In this document: one piece after another, positions 23,458-32,817 of the stretch
Position numbering within the stretch: position 1 is the first letter of the stretch
How the letters are laid out: every line of letters starts with the position of its first letter
Assembly: GCA_964519955.1 (NCBI GenBank)
Contig: CAZFLM010000054.1
Span: 1 to 47,158 of the forward strand
DNA: 47,158 nucleotides
Direction of reading: 5' to 3'
DNA from: CAZFLM01 sp964519955
GTDB taxonomy: Bacteria > Armatimonadota > Chthonomonadetes > Chthonomonadales > CAJBBX01
The notes under the pieces: generated by a model
Database searches by the model: none
Seen by the model: the letters and a program-made list of their open reading frames with translations, nothing else
What the model was told of the DNA's origin: nothing
Position numbers and translations under genes: made by a program

Positions 23458-25947
23458 CTACGCCATGCCCATCGGGTCGATGTCGACCGCCAGACCGGAC
23501 TTCTGCGACGACTGCAGCTTCGCCAGGCCCTTCGCGACGTACTCCTCCAGCGGGGCCTCGACCGGCGCGCGGAGCACGATGTGCCGGCGGTAGTGGTTGC
23601 GCAGCCTGGCAAGCGGGGCCGGCGCCGGGCCGATGACCTCGACATCCTGCGGCAGCGCGGTCTTCAGCGCCTCGGCGATCGCGTCTGTCCGGTCGCGCCC
23701 GGCCTGCTCGTCCGGATCGCTCACCACCAGGTTGGCCAGGCGCGAGAAGGGCGGATATCGCAACTCCGCCCGGTCGCGTATCTCGTTCTCGTAGAAGCCG
23801 CGATAGTCCTGTGCCGTGGCGCATTGAATGCTGAAATGGTCCGGCGTGAAGGTCTGGATGACCACCGAGCCCGGATGCGCGCCGCGGCCCGCCCGCCCCG
23901 CCACCTGCGTCAGGAGCTGGAAGGTGCGCTCGCCCGCGCGGAAGTCCGGCATGTTCAGCCCGGTGTCCGCGCTCACCACGCCGACCAGCGTCACGTTCGG
24001 GAAGTCGAGCCCCTTCGCGACCATCTGCGTGCCGATGAGGATGTCCGCCTCGTGGCGCCGAAAGCTGCCGATGATGCCCTCGTGAGCCCCCTTGCGCGTG
24101 GTGGTGTCGCGGTCCAGCCGCAGCACGCGCGCGCTCGGGTAGTACTTGCCGACCTCCTCCTCGATGCGCTCCGTGCCCAGCCCGAACGCCTTGATGTGCG
24201 TGCCGGCGCAATCCGGGCAGAGCGCCGGCGCCTGCATCACGTAGTCGCAGTGGTGGCAGCGGAGGATGAGGCGCGCGGCGTGATAGGTCAGCGTGACGGC
24301 GCAGTTCGGGCAGCGGGGCACGTGCCCGCAGTCGCGACAGAGCACGAACTGGGCGTAGCCGCGCCGGTTGAGGAAGAGGATGGTCTGCTGCCCCTTCGAG
24401 AGGCGGTCGCCCATCTCGTCGACGAGGCGGCGGCTGAACGCCGAACGGTGCTCCTTCAACTCCTCGCGCATGTCGACGACCGCGACCTCGGGCAGCGGGC
24501 GCCCGCCGATGCGATCGGGCATCTCCAGCAGGTGCAGGCGCCCCTCTTGCGCCGCGTAGAAGGTCTCCACCGACGGCGTGGCGCTTCCCAGGAGCAGCGT
24601 GGCGCCCGCGGTCTCGGCGCGGCGGCCCGCCACGTCGCGCGCGTGGTAGCGGGGCATCTTGTCCTGCTTGTACGAGGCCTCGTGCTCCTCGTCCACCACG
24701 ATCAGGCCGATGTTGTCCACCGGCGCGAACACACCGGAGCGCGCGCCGACGACGATGCGAGCCTCGCCTTCCTGGACGCGCCGCCACTCGTCGTGGCGCT
24801 CCCCCTCCGAGAGCCGGCTGTGCAGCACGGCCACCTGCTCGCCGAAACGCCCCACGAACACGGACACGACCTGCGCGGTGAGCGCGATCTCAGGCACAAG
24901 CACGAGCGCCGACCGGCCGCTGTCGAGCGTCCGGGTGATGGCGTCCAGGTACACCTCGGTCTTGCCGCTGGCGGTGACGCCGAAGAGGAGGGCCTGGGAG
25001 GGGACTTCCGCCGCGATGAGGGATGCCAGGCTCTCGGTGGCCCCGCGCTGGCCCGGCGTGAGGTCCGGCGCGACCGTCGGCTTGCCGCGCGCCCCCAGGG
25101 GCGACCGCCGCACCACCAGCTCGCACTGGACGATCTGCCCTTTGCGCACGAGCGTCTTGAGCGCGGCGTCGGAGGCCTGCGCGCCCGCGAGCACCACGTC
25201 GAAGGGAGCGGGACTGACCCCCTCCGCAGCGAGCGACTGCAGGGTCTCGATGATCCGCCTGCCTGCCGCACTCACGCGCTCGTCATCAGCCGGCGGCTCG
25301 GGCGCCAGCTCGTAGGCGCGCACGGTGCGGTCGACCACCTGCGCCCTCGCCAGTTCCCGGGTCAGGCGGAACACGCCGCGGCGCTGCAGGGCAGAGAACG
25401 CCGTGTTGAACGCGCTGACATTCGCTGCCTTGCGGAACGCCTCCAACTCGACCGGGCCGCCGAGCGTGCGCAGCGTCTCGACGAGGTGCGCCTGCACCAT
25501 CGAGCCCGCCACGTCGCTCCCCGTGATGCGCGGGTCGGCCAGCTCGACCGTGGTCCGCAGGCGGGCGGACATGGTCGGCGGGGCGACGCAGCGAACAGCG
25601 GAGAGCATGTCGCACACGTAGCGCCCCGCGATCCACGTGGCTACGCCAGCCTGCTCCTCGCCGAAGAGCACCTCGGTCCGCACGACGTCCTGGATATCCT
25701 TGAGGCGGCGCGCCATCGGGTCGTCGGTGCGCATCCGCCGGCGGCCGATGACGTACGCCTGCCGCTCCGACCCACCGAACTCCACCAGCACACAGGCGCC
25801 TGTCGCGACACGCTCGGCATGGGCCTCCGGCACGCGGTACGTGTAGAAGGGCTGCAGGTCGTCGGCCTCGACCTCCGGCACGACGTCGGCGACCTCGATG
25901 AACGCGAACTCCTCCCACAACGTATCGATCATGCCGGGTTCCGCCAT
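23458..25947 (-). CDS. priA: Primosomal replication restart helicase PriA
   Basis: An 829-residue 3'-to-5' helicase that reloads the replisome at stalled forks. After an N-terminal DNA-binding region come Walker A GVTASGKTEVYL, the DEAH-type box VVDEEHEASYKQ, GSATPSVET, and an eight-cysteine zinc-binding insert (CRDCGHVPRCPNC and CHHCDY with CPDC). Helicase motifs V/VI follow at ILIGTQMVAKGLDFPNV and QVAGRAGRG. The frame is open far upstream through the preceding gene, but the ATG at 25947, sharing one base with that gene's TGA, gives the normal N-terminus. The overlap indicates translational coupling to the SMP-30-like gene, an unusual partner for priA. Confidence 0.97.
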   Translation of the reverse strand: MAEPGMIDTLWEEFAFIEVADVVPEVEADDLQPFYTYRVPEAHAERVATGACVLVEFGGSERQAYVIGRRRMRTDDPMARRLKDIQDVVRTEVLFGEEQAGVATWIAGRYVCDMLSAVRCVAPPTMSARLRTTVELADPRITGSDVAGSMVQAHLVETLRTLGGPVELEAFRKAANVSAFNTAFSALQRRGVFRLTRELARAQVVDRTVRAYELAPEPPADDERVSAAGRRIIETLQSLAAEGVSPAPFDVVLAGAQASDAALKTLVRKGQIVQCELVVRRSPLGARGKPTVAPDLTPGQRGATESLASLIAAEVPSQALLFGVTASGKTEVYLDAITRTLDSGRSALVLVPEIALTAQVVSVFVGRFGEQVAVLHSRLSEGERHDEWRRVQEGEARIVVGARSGVFAPVDNIGLIVVDEEHEASYKQDKMPRYHARDVAGRRAETAGATLLLGSATPSVETFYAAQEGRLHLLEMPDRIGGRPLPEVAVVDMREELKEHRSAFSRRLVDEMGDRLSKGQQTILFLNRRGYAQFVLCRDCGHVPRCPNCAVTLTYHAARLILRCHHCDYVMQAPALCPDCAGTHIKAFGLGTERIEEEVGKYYPSARVLRLDRDTTTRKGAHEGIIGSFRRHEADILIGTQMVAKGLDFPNVTLVGVVSADTGLNMPDFRAGERTFQLLTQVAGRAGRGAHPGSVVIQTFTPDHFSIQCATAQDYRGFYENEIRDRAELRYPPFSRLANLVVSDPDEQAGRDRTDAIAEALKTALPQDVEVIGPAPAPLARLRNHYRRHIVLRAPVEAPLEEYVAKGLAKLQSSQKSGLAVDIDPMGMA

Positions 25948-26810
25948 CAGAGAGCGACTGCCGATCGGAACTCGGGCACGCCGCGCACGCCAGCCCGAAC
26001 GCGATAGAGGGCCCCTGCGTGTTCCCCGTCCTCGGCCTTCCGGTTGCCGCCGGCAGTGGTCACGTAGATGTCGGAGCAGTCCGGCCCGCCGAACACCACG
26101 CTCGACACCTTCCGCACCGGGAAGTCGATCCGCGCGACCTGCGTGCCGTCGGGGCTGTAGCGCACGAGCCGGTTGCCATCCCAGCGCGCCGACCAGACGC
26201 AGCCCTCCGCGTCGACCGTCATCCCGTCGGGCAGCCCCTCGCCATCCGGCACGTGGACGAACTCGCGGCGGTTCGCGATCTCGCCGGTCTCCTCGTCGTA
26301 GTCGTACAGGAAGATGGCCATGCGCATCGTGTCGGTGAAGTAGAAGTGGTTGCGGTCGAGCGTGAAGCCCATGCCGTTCGAGCAGAGCACCTCGTCCACC
26401 ACGCGCCGGATGCTGCCGTCCGGGTCGAGCCGGTAGAGGCTGCCGGGCGCCTTGCCGGTGGGCATGGTGCCGCAGAACACACGGCCGCGCGGGTCGGCGA
26501 TGACGTCGTTGAAGCGCGAGCCCTCCTCGCCGGGCAGCCCCTCGATCACGGTGGTCAACTCGCCGCCGCGCCAGATGCGCACGGCCCCCTTCACCATGAA
26601 GAGCAGCAGCGCCCCGTCCGTCTGGACGGTGAACCCGCCCACGGTGCCGCCGTCGAAGAAGCACTCGTGCTGGCCGGTGGCCGGATCGAAGCGGAACAGC
26701 CGCCCGGTCTCGATGTCCGTCCAGTACATCCGGCCCTCGTCCGGGTGCCACAGCGGATTCTCCCCGCACACGCACGCGTAATCGGCGATCAGCTCTAGTT
26801 CAACGTTCAT
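25947..26810 (-). CDS. SMP-30/gluconolactonase-like protein
   Basis: A 287-residue six-bladed beta-propeller lactonase/esterase family member. Likely metal ligands of the family are seen: Glu in CGENPLWHP near residue 14, Asn in SRFNDVIAD, Asn in CSNGMGF and Asp in GLPDGMTVDAEG. Family members open sugar lactones, linking sugar oxidation to central metabolism. The ATG at 26810 has a GAGGAGA sequence upstream and starts directly at the first blade. Its TGA overlaps the priA ATG by one base. Confidence 0.93.
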   Translation of the reverse strand: MNVELELIADYACVCGENPLWHPDEGRMYWTDIETGRLFRFDPATGQHECFFDGGTVGGFTVQTDGALLLFMVKGAVRIWRGGELTTVIEGLPGEEGSRFNDVIADPRGRVFCGTMPTGKAPGSLYRLDPDGSIRRVVDEVLCSNGMGFTLDRNHFYFTDTMRMAIFLYDYDEETGEIANRREFVHVPDGEGLPDGMTVDAEGCVWSARWDGNRLVRYSPDGTQVARIDFPVRKVSSVVFGGPDCSDIYVTTAGGNRKAEDGEHAGALYRVRAGVRGVPEFRSAVAL

Positions 26811-26853
26811 CGTAGAGGCTCTCCTCGTGTCTGCCAACCAACTGGTGGCCGCC

Positions 26854-26922
26854 GTAGGGGCAGGGCATTCGCGCGCAGGGCCGCACATCACGCCAACGTC
26901 AGGCGCGAATGCTGTGCCCTAC
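26854..26922. repeat. Imperfect palindrome, ATTCGCGC type
   Basis: The left arm (26854-26874, containing GGGCATTCGCGC) and right arm (26903-26922, GCGCGAATGCTGTGCCCTAC) form an imperfect long stem. It lies in the 317-bp gap 26811-27127 together with the next two repeats; no gene is seen there. Confidence 0.6.
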
Positions 26923-26935
26923 CGTGTGCCGACCG

Positions 26936-27005
26936 GGGCAGGGCTAAGCAATCGCCACGAACGTCGTGCGGACTGAAGGGTGGCAGCGCGATTGCTTGGC
27001 CCCTA
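26936..27005. repeat. Long palindrome, AAGCAATCGC type, copy 1
   Basis: GGGCTAAGCAATCGC (26941-26955) pairs with GCGATTGCTTGGCCC (26988-27003 region) at 14 of 15 positions, with a loop of about 32 nt. The same arms occur at 42132-42200, showing a dispersed element. Confidence 0.7.
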
Positions 27006-27048
27006 CGCATCCCCCGCGCCACATCGCCCGTTCCACGCCATCCTGCCG

Positions 27049-27125
27049 TTATCCCTGCCTGTCCGTGTTCATCTGTGGTTCCACGCCGTTCCAGCGGTTA
27101 TCTGCGCCCATCTGCATTCCCGAGA
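27049..27125. repeat. Dispersed QMNTDEHR-type repeat, copy 2
   Basis: The plus strand carries GTTCATCTGTGGTTCCACGC, followed by TTATCTGCGCCCATCTGC. This aligns closely with 36847-36940 and, inverted, with 23340-23385. Confidence 0.65.
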
Positions 27126-27127
27126 CC

Positions 27128-28231
27128 TCAGAAGTGGTCGGGCAGCCACATGTACCCGGGACGACACGGGAACAGCGCGCACAGAAGCGCCATATCGCCC
27201 TCGCACGACGCCTCCGGCAGCGCCAGCACCGTCGCGGCGCCATGATAGCCCATCGCCATCTGCGTCAGCCGGTGCTGCGGCAGGCGCGCCGTGGTCGCGG
27301 CATCGTCGCGCGATACGATCACCGCCTCGCCGTCCCACCGCAACGTCGCGGCGCCGATGTCGGTCTCCAGGCGCACGCTGCCCGCTGCGGGGCCGGCCGC
27401 CTTGGCACGGGCGGTCAGTTCCGGCGCAATGGCGGTGAGGAACGGGACCAGGTTCAGGATGCGCCCCATGCCGTCCGACGTGTGGTGATGGATGGAAGTG
27501 ACCCGCGCGCCGAAGTGCGACGCGTAGTCCGCAAACGGGTGGCCGAGCGGAAGGTGGAACTTCACCTCGCCGCAGCGCAGCTCGACGGCCTTGTCGCCGG
27601 CCCAGCGCAGGATGTCCGCGTAGTCGGCAGGGCTGGCCGCGCCCAGGTCGCACACGGCCACCGTGTCGTCCGAGATGTCCCTCGCCGCATAGGCGCGCGG
27701 CTTCCCGTCGGCGTCGCAGAACACCCAGGGCTCCGTACGCTTGAACCAGTTCGTCCCGTGCCCGAACCACTCCCAGTCCGCGCGGCGCAGCAGGCTGCCG
27801 GTCTGCTGGGCGTTCTCCGCGGTGTAGATGGGCAGCAGCGCCTCGCGGTCTTCGGGCTCGAACGGGCGGACGGTGAGGTGGCCGGCGGCGCGCTCCGCTC
27901 GGCGAGTGGGCATGGCCACCTCGCAGTCGATGAGGCATGGCGCGTAGCCGAACCGGTGGTAGTAGTCCGGGATGCCGAACAGGACGGCGCAGTCGAACCC
28001 CTTCTCCGCCATCCACACGTTGGAGTTCTCCAGCACGCGTCGGGAGTACCCCTTCTTGCGGTGCTCCTTGTCCGTGCCCACGCCGGCGATGCCGCCCATC
28101 CATACGGTGGCTCGCCCGATGCGCATCGTGCGGTACACCACGGTAAGGTAGCTCACGCACTGGCCGTCAATCAGCAACTGGTGATACGCATCGTGCTCGC
28201 GCTCGGTAACGACGATCTCGGAAGTCGACAC
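27128..28231 (-). CDS. GNAT-family (Eis-like) N-acetyltransferase
   Basis: A 367-residue protein starting at GTG, eight bases after GGAG. The N-terminal GNAT domain has IAGVGTDKEHRKKGYSRRVL, the acetyl-CoA pyrophosphate loop (R/K-K-G-Y-S), then FGIPDYYHRFGYAPC. A second GNAT-like half and a C-terminal sterol-carrier-like domain follow, as in Eis proteins. Substrate is unknown; Eis relatives acetylate amines. It lies five bases after the Gfo/Idh/MocA gene, so both are cotranscribed. Confidence 0.85.
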   Translation of the reverse strand: MSTSEIVVTEREHDAYHQLLIDGQCVSYLTVVYRTMRIGRATVWMGGIAGVGTDKEHRKKGYSRRVLENSNVWMAEKGFDCAVLFGIPDYYHRFGYAPCLIDCEVAMPTRRAERAAGHLTVRPFEPEDREALLPIYTAENAQQTGSLLRRADWEWFGHGTNWFKRTEPWVFCDADGKPRAYAARDISDDTVAVCDLGAASPADYADILRWAGDKAVELRCGEVKFHLPLGHPFADYASHFGARVTSIHHHTSDGMGRILNLVPFLTAIAPELTARAKAAGPAAGSVRLETDIGAATLRWDGEAVIVSRDDAATTARLPQHRLTQMAMGYHGAATVLALPEASCEGDMALLCALFPCRPGYMWLPDHF

Positions 28232-28236
28232 GCAGG

Positions 28237-29262
28237 CTACTCCATGACCTCGGTAATGCGAACTCGGCGACCGGTTCGCGAGGACTCCATGGCCGCGAAG
28301 ACCATGGCCAGGCTCTTGATGTTGTCGTGGCACTCGCCCATCGGCGTGGCGCCGGTCTCCAGCGCGTGCAGGAAGTCGCGCAGCGACCCACCGATGCCTG
28401 CCGGGCTCGCATCGTCCACGTGCTCGTGCCGCTGCTCGCACTCCGAGTGAAAGCCGCCGGGCTTCACCACGACGTCCGCGACCGGCGAGCCGTGGCCGTC
28501 CCACCGCGCGGTCCCCTTCGGCCCCACCGCACGCCACTCCGCCTCCCACGACGTATGCATCCCCTCCGCGCACCACGAGCCGCGGTACGTATAGCGCAGG
28601 CCGCCGGTCATCTCGAAGATCGCGGTGGCCGAGGCGTCGCCCTGGTACCAGCTCCACGAGGGGTTGAACTCCTCGCAGTAGACGGCCACCGGGTCGGCCG
28701 CGCAGATCAACCGCGCCGCGTCGAACGTGTGGATCGCCATGTCGAGCACGAGCGGGCTCGGCATCTCGTCGCGGAACCCGCCGAAGTGGGCGCCGATGTA
28801 GAAGTCCGAGTTCAGGATGCCCAACTGGCCGATCTCGCGCTCGACGAGCCGCCGGTAGGCATCGATGCGGGCGTCGTAGCGCCGGCTCTGGCTCACCATG
28901 TAGAGCTTGCCGGCCTTCTCCGACGCGGCAACCATCTCGCGAGCAGCCCGCATCGAGTGCGCCATCGGCTTCTCGCCCAGCACCGGCACGCCCGCCGCAA
29001 GCGTCTGCACGGTCACGTCGCGGTGGGCTTCGGGGATCGTGACATCGACGACGAAGTCCGGCTCCAGGTCGGCGAGAGCCTTGCCGAGGTCGTCGCCCGT
29101 GTGGATGCCCTCGAACCCGACCTCGCGGCAGGCCTCCTCGGCCGCGTCCGCGCGGATGTCGACCCAGCCGACGACATCCGTCAACTCACAGTCGCGCAGG
29201 TTCCGGCCCCACGCCCGGCCCATGCTGCCCGCGCCCACCAACAGCGCCCGATGCGTATCCAT
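28237..29262 (-). CDS. Gfo/Idh/MocA-family oxidoreductase
   Basis: A 341-residue NAD(P)-dependent sugar dehydrogenase-like protein. The Rossmann motif is LLVGAGSMGRAWG (8-20). The catalytic lysine is in the GEKPMAH motif near residue 96, and DMAIHTFDAARL in the second half carries the conserved Asp-His. No signal peptide, so it is cytoplasmic. It is first in a two-gene unit with the GNAT gene. Substrate is probably a sugar or cyclitol but cannot be assigned. Confidence 0.92.
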   Translation of the reverse strand: MDTHRALLVGAGSMGRAWGRNLRDCELTDVVGWVDIRADAAEEACREVGFEGIHTGDDLGKALADLEPDFVVDVTIPEAHRDVTVQTLAAGVPVLGEKPMAHSMRAAREMVAASEKAGKLYMVSQSRRYDARIDAYRRLVEREIGQLGILNSDFYIGAHFGGFRDEMPSPLVLDMAIHTFDAARLICAADPVAVYCEEFNPSWSWYQGDASATAIFEMTGGLRYTYRGSWCAEGMHTSWEAEWRAVGPKGTARWDGHGSPVADVVVKPGGFHSECEQRHEHVDDASPAGIGGSLRDFLHALETGATPMGECHDNIKSLAMVFAAMESSRTGRRVRITEVME

Positions 29263-29304
29263 TCACCCCTCCACACAACGGACGTGCCGGTCCCGTCTAC
29301 CATA

Positions 29305-29470
29305 CCGGACGGGCACGGAGGCCCATCCCACCACAGCACTCACTTGCCGGACGGGCACGGAGGCCCATCCCACCACAGCACTCACTTGCCGGACAGGCAC
29401 GGAGGCCCATCCCGCCACAGCACTCACTTGCCGGACGGGCACGGAGGCCCATCCCACCACAGCGCTCTGG
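29305..29470. repeat. Tandem 42-bp repeat, four units
   Basis: Units start with CCGGACGGGCACGGAGGCCC at 29305, 29347, 29389 and 29431, spaced exactly 42 bp with one or two differences between units; the last is incomplete. They occupy the 361-bp gap 29263-29623, where no gene is seen. Related single copies occur inverted at 21634-21743. Confidence 0.9.
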
Positions 29471-29623
29471 CGGCCAACCGCTTCAGGCCGACTCCAGCAG
29501 TTTCGACGCGGAGCCTCTACCTTCCTGAAGGAAACGCAGGCCACTGCGATAGAAACTGAAGGAGCGTTCATTTGAGCGCCTACTTCCCATTCCGCGGCCC
29601 TCTGACCGCGACCCGGTGCACTC

Positions 29624-31762
29624 ATGCGAACACTCGCGCTCGCCGCACTACTCGCCACGCTCTGCGTCGCCGCACCCGCCCAGGAGATCCGCGCGTTCTG
29701 GGCCGACGGCTTCAGCGAGGGGTTCAAGACCCCCGAGCAGGTCGATACCCTCCTGACGCGCCTGCGCAAGGCCAACTGCAACGCGATCTTCGCCCAGATG
29801 CGCAAAGGCGGCGACGCTTACTACCTGTCACGCTACGACCCGTGGGCCAGCGACAACCCGCAGCACTTCGACGCCCTTGCCGACCTCATCCGCAAGGCGC
29901 ACCAGGGCCCGCAGCGTATCGCCGTTCACGCTTGGCTGAACACCTGCGCGGTCGGCAGGTCGCGCGGCAACCCGCGCCACGTCGCGCTGGCGCATCCGGA
30001 GTACCTGGCCCTCTCCGACACGGGCGAGAACTACGACAACGAGGCGACCAAGATCGACCCCGGCAACCCGGACGCCGCCGACTGGACCTTCCGCGTCTAC
30101 CTCGACGTGGTGCGCCACTACCCGGACATCGACGGGATCCACTTCGACTTCGTGCGCTACGGCGGCGCCAAGTGGGGCCACAACCCGGTGAGCGTGGCCC
30201 GATTCAATGCGCGCACAGGCCGCACTGGCCAGCCCAAGTTCGACGATCCCGCATGGAAGCAGTGGCGGCGCGACCAGGTGACCAACCTCGTGCGCAAGGT
30301 CTACGCGATGACCCAGGGCGTCAACCCGCGTGTCGCGGTCTCGGCGGCGACGATCACCTGGGGCGATGGGCCGACGAAGCTGGCCTACTGGAACGAGAAG
30401 TCCGCTCCGATGAACCGCGTCTTCCAGGACTGGCGGGCGTGGATGCGCGAGGGCATCCTCGATCTGAACTGCCTGATGTCCTACTACCAGGAAGCCAAGC
30501 ACCCGGACATGTACCGGCACTGGATTGACTGGGCGAAGGACAACCAGTACGGGCGGTGGGCGGTGCCGTCGTCGGGCTGCTGGTTCAACTCCATCCCCGA
30601 CACGTTCAAGCAGATCGAGGCCATCCGCAAGCCCAGCAAGCGGGGCCAGAAGCCCAAGGGCGGCGTGCTGCTCTACTGCTACAATGGCACGAACCTGGAC
30701 GACGCCGGCAAGGAGCAGGAGCACAACGAGGCCTTCTACGAGGCGCTCTCGCAGCCGTCCGCCTACAGCCAGCACCCGCCGTTCGCCGCCCCATCAGCCT
30801 ACCCCGAACTGCCGTGGAAGACGCAGCCGAAGCTGGGCCACGCGAAGGGGTTCGTACTCGCCGCCAATGGTCTCCAGCCGGTCGATGGAGCGCTCGTGTC
30901 GGCATCGGGACGAGTACACCGCTCCGTCCGCACCGACGGCACCGGGTTCTACGCGTTCATCGACTTGCCGCCTGGCACCTACCGCGTCGCCGTGAAGGCG
31001 TCGGGGTACGCCGGCGCCAGAGGCACGCTCGATGTGTCGGCGGGCGGGGTCGCGACGTGGACGGCGATGCTCGGCGCGCCCTCGGTGCCCTGGTCGGACG
31101 CAACTGCCGACGCCGACTGGCAGAAGACGCTCGACGGAACGCCGATCCGCCTCCAAGCCGTGAACGTGGTCGGCGGCTCCGACACATTCCCGGGTACCCT
31201 GTACGTCCGCACAACGGGCGGCACCACAATGCGCGTCAGGCTCGCACAGGCGCCGGTCCTCGCGTTCCAGCCTGGCGATATCGTCGCCATTGAGGGCGCC
31301 ACCGCCACCGAAGACGGCGAACGCTGCGTCGGCGGGGCTGTGGCCCGCCTCGTGGGCATGGGCATCACAAAGGACGAGGTCCCGACAGCGCGCCCGACAG
31401 AGCTGGCCGAACACCCCGAGCAGTCGGCGGGGCTGGCAAGCATCGAGGGGCGCGTGGCCGAGGTGAAGCCCGACCGGTTCATCCTCGAGGGCGGCGGCCA
31501 GGTCGAGGTCATGCTGACCGGCCGGAAGGACCCGGGCGTCGAGGCCGTCGAGGCCCCGCTCACCGCGCCCACCGTTGGGCAGCGCCTGCGCGTCTGCGGA
31601 GTCGTCACCATCACCAAGCAGCCGGACGGCAAGACGCTGGTCAGGATGCGTCCCCGGACGGCCGCCGACATTACCGAGCTGCCCCAGTCGTCTGCCATGC
31701 TGATCGGAGGCGCCGCGCTCACCGTGGCGGGGTGCTTTCACGGCGTACTGGGCGCGGCGTAG
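29624..31762 (+). CDS. Secreted GHL10-like glycosyl hydrolase with C-terminal regulatory and OB-like domains
   Basis: A 712-residue protein with a signal peptide (RTLALAALLATLCVAAPAQ). Residues about 20-385 form a TIM barrel like the YngK/GHL10 family: IRAFWADGFSEGFKTPEQVDTLL, IAVHAWLNT, GIHFDFVRYGG with the conserved D-F-V-R-Y, and LNCLMSYYQEAKH. A carboxypeptidase-regulatory-like beta domain follows at about 405-490 (GFYAFIDLPPGTYRVAVKASG), then two OB-like repeats (about 510-690). The end (SAMLIGGAALTVAGCFHGV) is hydrophobic. The enzyme family is thought to act on polysaccharides; specificity unknown. Twelve bases separate it from the next gene. Confidence 0.86.
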   Translation: MRTLALAALLATLCVAAPAQEIRAFWADGFSEGFKTPEQVDTLLTRLRKANCNAIFAQMRKGGDAYYLSRYDPWASDNPQHFDALADLIRKAHQGPQRIAVHAWLNTCAVGRSRGNPRHVALAHPEYLALSDTGENYDNEATKIDPGNPDAADWTFRVYLDVVRHYPDIDGIHFDFVRYGGAKWGHNPVSVARFNARTGRTGQPKFDDPAWKQWRRDQVTNLVRKVYAMTQGVNPRVAVSAATITWGDGPTKLAYWNEKSAPMNRVFQDWRAWMREGILDLNCLMSYYQEAKHPDMYRHWIDWAKDNQYGRWAVPSSGCWFNSIPDTFKQIEAIRKPSKRGQKPKGGVLLYCYNGTNLDDAGKEQEHNEAFYEALSQPSAYSQHPPFAAPSAYPELPWKTQPKLGHAKGFVLAANGLQPVDGALVSASGRVHRSVRTDGTGFYAFIDLPPGTYRVAVKASGYAGARGTLDVSAGGVATWTAMLGAPSVPWSDATADADWQKTLDGTPIRLQAVNVVGGSDTFPGTLYVRTTGGTTMRVRLAQAPVLAFQPGDIVAIEGATATEDGERCVGGAVARLVGMGITKDEVPTARPTELAEHPEQSAGLASIEGRVAEVKPDRFILEGGGQVEVMLTGRKDPGVEAVEAPLTAPTVGQRLRVCGVVTITKQPDGKTLVRMRPRTAADITELPQSSAMLIGGAALTVAGCFHGVLGAA

Positions 31763-31773
31763 AGGTCGAACGA

Positions 31774-32739
31774 ATGCCAGTAGCCACGAGGACTAGAACG
31801 AAGCGGCGGATCCCCGAGGTGCGCGATGTGGTGCGCTCCACGACCGTGCTGCGGCCGGAGCGCCTGCGGGAGCGCCTGGGTCTGGACATCACGCTCGCCA
31901 GCGAGACATTCCAGATCACCGGCAGCTTCAAGTTCCGCGCCGCATACAACGTCGCCGCCTCCGTGCCCCACCCGCAGGTCATCACCGCGTCGTCCGGCAA
32001 CTTCGGCCAGGCCATGGCCTACGCATGCCGCCTGCTGCGCAAGGAGTGCACCGTCGTCATGCCGACGACCTCGGCGCAAGTGAAGATCGATGCGGTGCGA
32101 GCGTGCGGCGCCATCGTCGACCTGGTCGACACGAGCCGCGTGAGCCGGGCGGACCGCATCGCGACGCTGCACGCCGAGTTCCCGGACGCCTACGTGGCCA
32201 GCGCTTACGACGACCCGCTCGTCATCGAGGGCAACTCGACGCTCGGCGAGGAGATCGCGGTGTGGGACACCCAGCCCGAGGTGGTGGTGGCGCCCGTGGG
32301 CGGCGGCGGGCTCACGTCGGGCATCGTCACAGGGCTGCGGCTCTCCGGCTGCAAGGCGCGCGTGTTCGGCGCGGAGCCGCTGATGGCGAACGATGCGGCA
32401 CGCTCCTTCCGCGAGGGCCAGATCGTCGTGAACGACGGGGAACCGCAGACCATAGCCGATGGCGCGCGGACCGTGAGCCTGGGGCAGTGCAACTGGGACA
32501 TCCTGAAGACGGGGCTCGCCATGGTCGTCGAGGTCCGCGAGGAGACCATCCGCGAGGCGGTGCGCCTGCTCTTCACAGACGCCAACCTCAAGGCCGAGCC
32601 GACGGGCGCGCTCAGCCTCGCCGCGGTGCTCACGATGCCCGAGTTGTTCCGCGACCAGGCCATCTGCTGCGTGATCAGCGGAGGGAACGTCGATCCCGCG
32701 GTCTACGCCGGCATCCTCGCGGAGGCGAGCGGCGGGTAA
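31774..32739 (+). CDS. Threonine dehydratase/serine racemase-like PLP enzyme
   Basis: A 321-residue fold-type II PLP enzyme. Lys53 in TGSFKFRAAYN forms the Schiff base; SSGNFGQ (73-79) binds the substrate carboxylate and GGGGL near 177-181 binds the PLP phosphate. Length fits catabolic threonine dehydratase without an ACT domain, or serine racemase. The ATG at 31774 follows GAGG and lies 11 bases after the upstream stop. It probably deaminates threonine or serine to 2-oxo acids. Confidence 0.9.
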   Translation: MPVATRTRTKRRIPEVRDVVRSTTVLRPERLRERLGLDITLASETFQITGSFKFRAAYNVAASVPHPQVITASSGNFGQAMAYACRLLRKECTVVMPTTSAQVKIDAVRACGAIVDLVDTSRVSRADRIATLHAEFPDAYVASAYDDPLVIEGNSTLGEEIAVWDTQPEVVVAPVGGGGLTSGIVTGLRLSGCKARVFGAEPLMANDAARSFREGQIVVNDGEPQTIADGARTVSLGQCNWDILKTGLAMVVEVREETIREAVRLLFTDANLKAEPTGALSLAAVLTMPELFRDQAICCVISGGNVDPAVYAGILAEASGG

Positions 32740-32755
32740 CGACCCACGAACGCAT

Positions 32756-32794
32756 CGGGCCCTGCCAACGCGCGATGCGCGACGACAGGGCCCG
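32756..32794. terminator. Hairpin between convergent genes
   Basis: CGGGCCCTG (32756-32764) and CAGGGCCCG (32786-32794) pair perfectly; the intervening 21 nt contain a further GCGCGATGCGCG hairpin. It lies between genes ending at 32739 (plus) and 32818 (minus). No T-tract. Confidence 0.6.
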
Positions 32795-32817
32795 ACCGCA
32801 GATCGCGGTGCTGGCCG

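Noticed and set aside
23458..26775. 1105-codon frame suggesting an N-terminally extended PriA
   Set aside because: The first 276 codons run antiphase through the SMP-30-like gene; PriA starts normally at 25947.
29305..29470. CRISPR array
   Set aside because: Units are contiguous 42-bp tandem repeats without unique spacers, and there are no cas genes.
29571..30528. 318-codon plus-strand frame overlapping the GHL10-like gene start
   Set aside because: Arg/Pro-rich shadow of the true frame beginning at 29624 with a signal peptide.
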